A stretch of DNA of 5,962 nt. Origin: Actinomycetota bacterium (GTDB taxonomy: Bacteria > Actinomycetota > Actinomycetes > Acidothermales > Acidothermaceae). How positions within the stretch are numbered: the stretch's first letter is position 1; each line of letters begins with the position of its first letter. Positions 5,777-5,962 of the stretch are shown in pieces. Made by a program: the position numbers and the translations under genes. The notes below the pieces were generated by a model. That model had not been told where the DNA came from. It worked only from the letters and a program-made list of their open reading frames with translations, and made no database searches. The DNA is taken from contig PLCK01000055.1 in the NCBI GenBank assembly GCA_003134755.1, positions 1-5,962 of the forward strand, written 5' to 3'.

Positions 5777-5962
5777 CTATGGGTATTCCGGCGGCCTTCG
5801 CCGGAAGCTGATCGAACTCAGGATCACGGCGAGCAACGCCGCGCCCGACAAGCCGATGGCCAGGTAGTAGAACAACGTGCGGGTCGTCAGGACCCCGACA
5901 CCCACGAGGGCTGCCGCAGCGAACACGGCAGCCCCACTGAGCTTGATCACCAACACAGCTTG
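5777..5962 (-). CDS. Small membrane protein, C-terminal part (partial, runs off right edge)
   Basis: The minus strand is open from the right edge to a TAG at 5779-5777, giving 61 residues. Two hydrophobic segments are clear: LSGAAVFAAAALVGVGVL (about residues 8-25) and LFYYLAIGLSGAALLAVILS (30-49). They are joined by a short TTRT turn and followed by a basic tail ending SFRRRPPEYP. The positive tail after the second helix suggests a hairpin topology with the C-terminus in the cytoplasm. GTG codons at 5956 and 5950 could start a very short protein, but no ribosome binding site is visible before them, so the gene probably continues beyond the window. The family is not recognised. The gene converges on the orphan plus-strand gene, with the long inverted repeat between them. 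Confidence 0.65.
   Translation of the reverse strand, partial: QAVLVIKLSGAAVFAAAALVGVGVLTTRTLFYYLAIGLSGAALLAVILSSISFRRRPPEYP
5786..5806 (-). repeat. 8-bp hairpin inside the 3' end of the membrane protein gene
   Basis: TTCCGGCG (5786-5793) and CGCCGGAA (5799-5806) form a perfect stem with a 5-nt loop, within the codons of the basic C-terminal tail, 7 bp before the stop codon on the minus strand. It may help to pause or end transcription, or may simply follow from the Arg/Pro codons. Confidence 0.4.

Noticed and set aside
1..5962. CRISPR arrays, transposons, prophage genes, tRNA or rRNA genes.
   Set aside because: No spaced repeats, transposase motifs, tRNA cloverleaf or rRNA signature was found; the only tandem repeat is the coding 18-bp repeat at the left edge.

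Overview
The window looks like chromosomal DNA from a high-GC actinobacterium. GC is very high throughout and coding regions prefer G/C at third codon positions. The isoleucyl-tRNA synthetase is the long, eukaryote-like (type II) form usual in Actinobacteria, and it is preceded by a T-box leader that appears to act on translation. The genus cannot be fixed from this sequence alone.

Layout, left to right. (1) 1-392, minus strand: the first 130 codons of a gene running off the left edge. It encodes a basic Lys/Ala/Pro hexapeptide-repeat N-terminus, probably the tail of a TraR/DksA-type zinc-finger protein often found near ileS and lspA in actinobacteria. (2) 515-799, minus strand: a DUF167 (YggU-like) small protein, probably read in the same direction as gene 1. 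(3) 857-1498, plus strand: a HAD-superfamily phosphatase-like hydrolase divergent from DUF167. (4) 1504-1780: a T-box riboswitch with a full Stem I, an Ile (AUC) specifier, Stem III, an antisequestrator carrying the T-box sequence, and a competing hairpin that covers the ileS ribosome binding site. A -10-like TAGACT overlaps the HAD stop codon and would start transcription almost exactly at the base of Stem I. (5) 1781-4939, plus strand: complete ileS (1052 aa). (6) 4940-5156: a non-coding stretch with small repeats and palindromes that could be a structured leader or operator region. (7) 5157-5627, plus strand: a 156-aa protein I do not recognise, with a GTG start placed by a clear GGAGG. (8) 5685-5741: a perfect 21-bp inverted repeat between convergent genes, likely a bidirectional terminator. 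(9) 5777-5962, minus strand: the C-terminal 61 codons of a small two-helix membrane protein running off the right edge.

The functional core is isoleucine-tRNA charging: uncharged tRNA-Ile should bind the leader, open the ileS ribosome binding site and raise synthetase production. The minus-strand genes on the left (DUF167, then the basic-tail protein) look like the start of a separate transcription unit. The genes right of ileS have no visible functional link to it.

The best-supported non-protein discovery is the T-box, where pairings can be traced base by base. The least explained parts are the 4940-5156 interval with the orphan gene at 5157, and the long perfect inverted repeat at 5685-5741.
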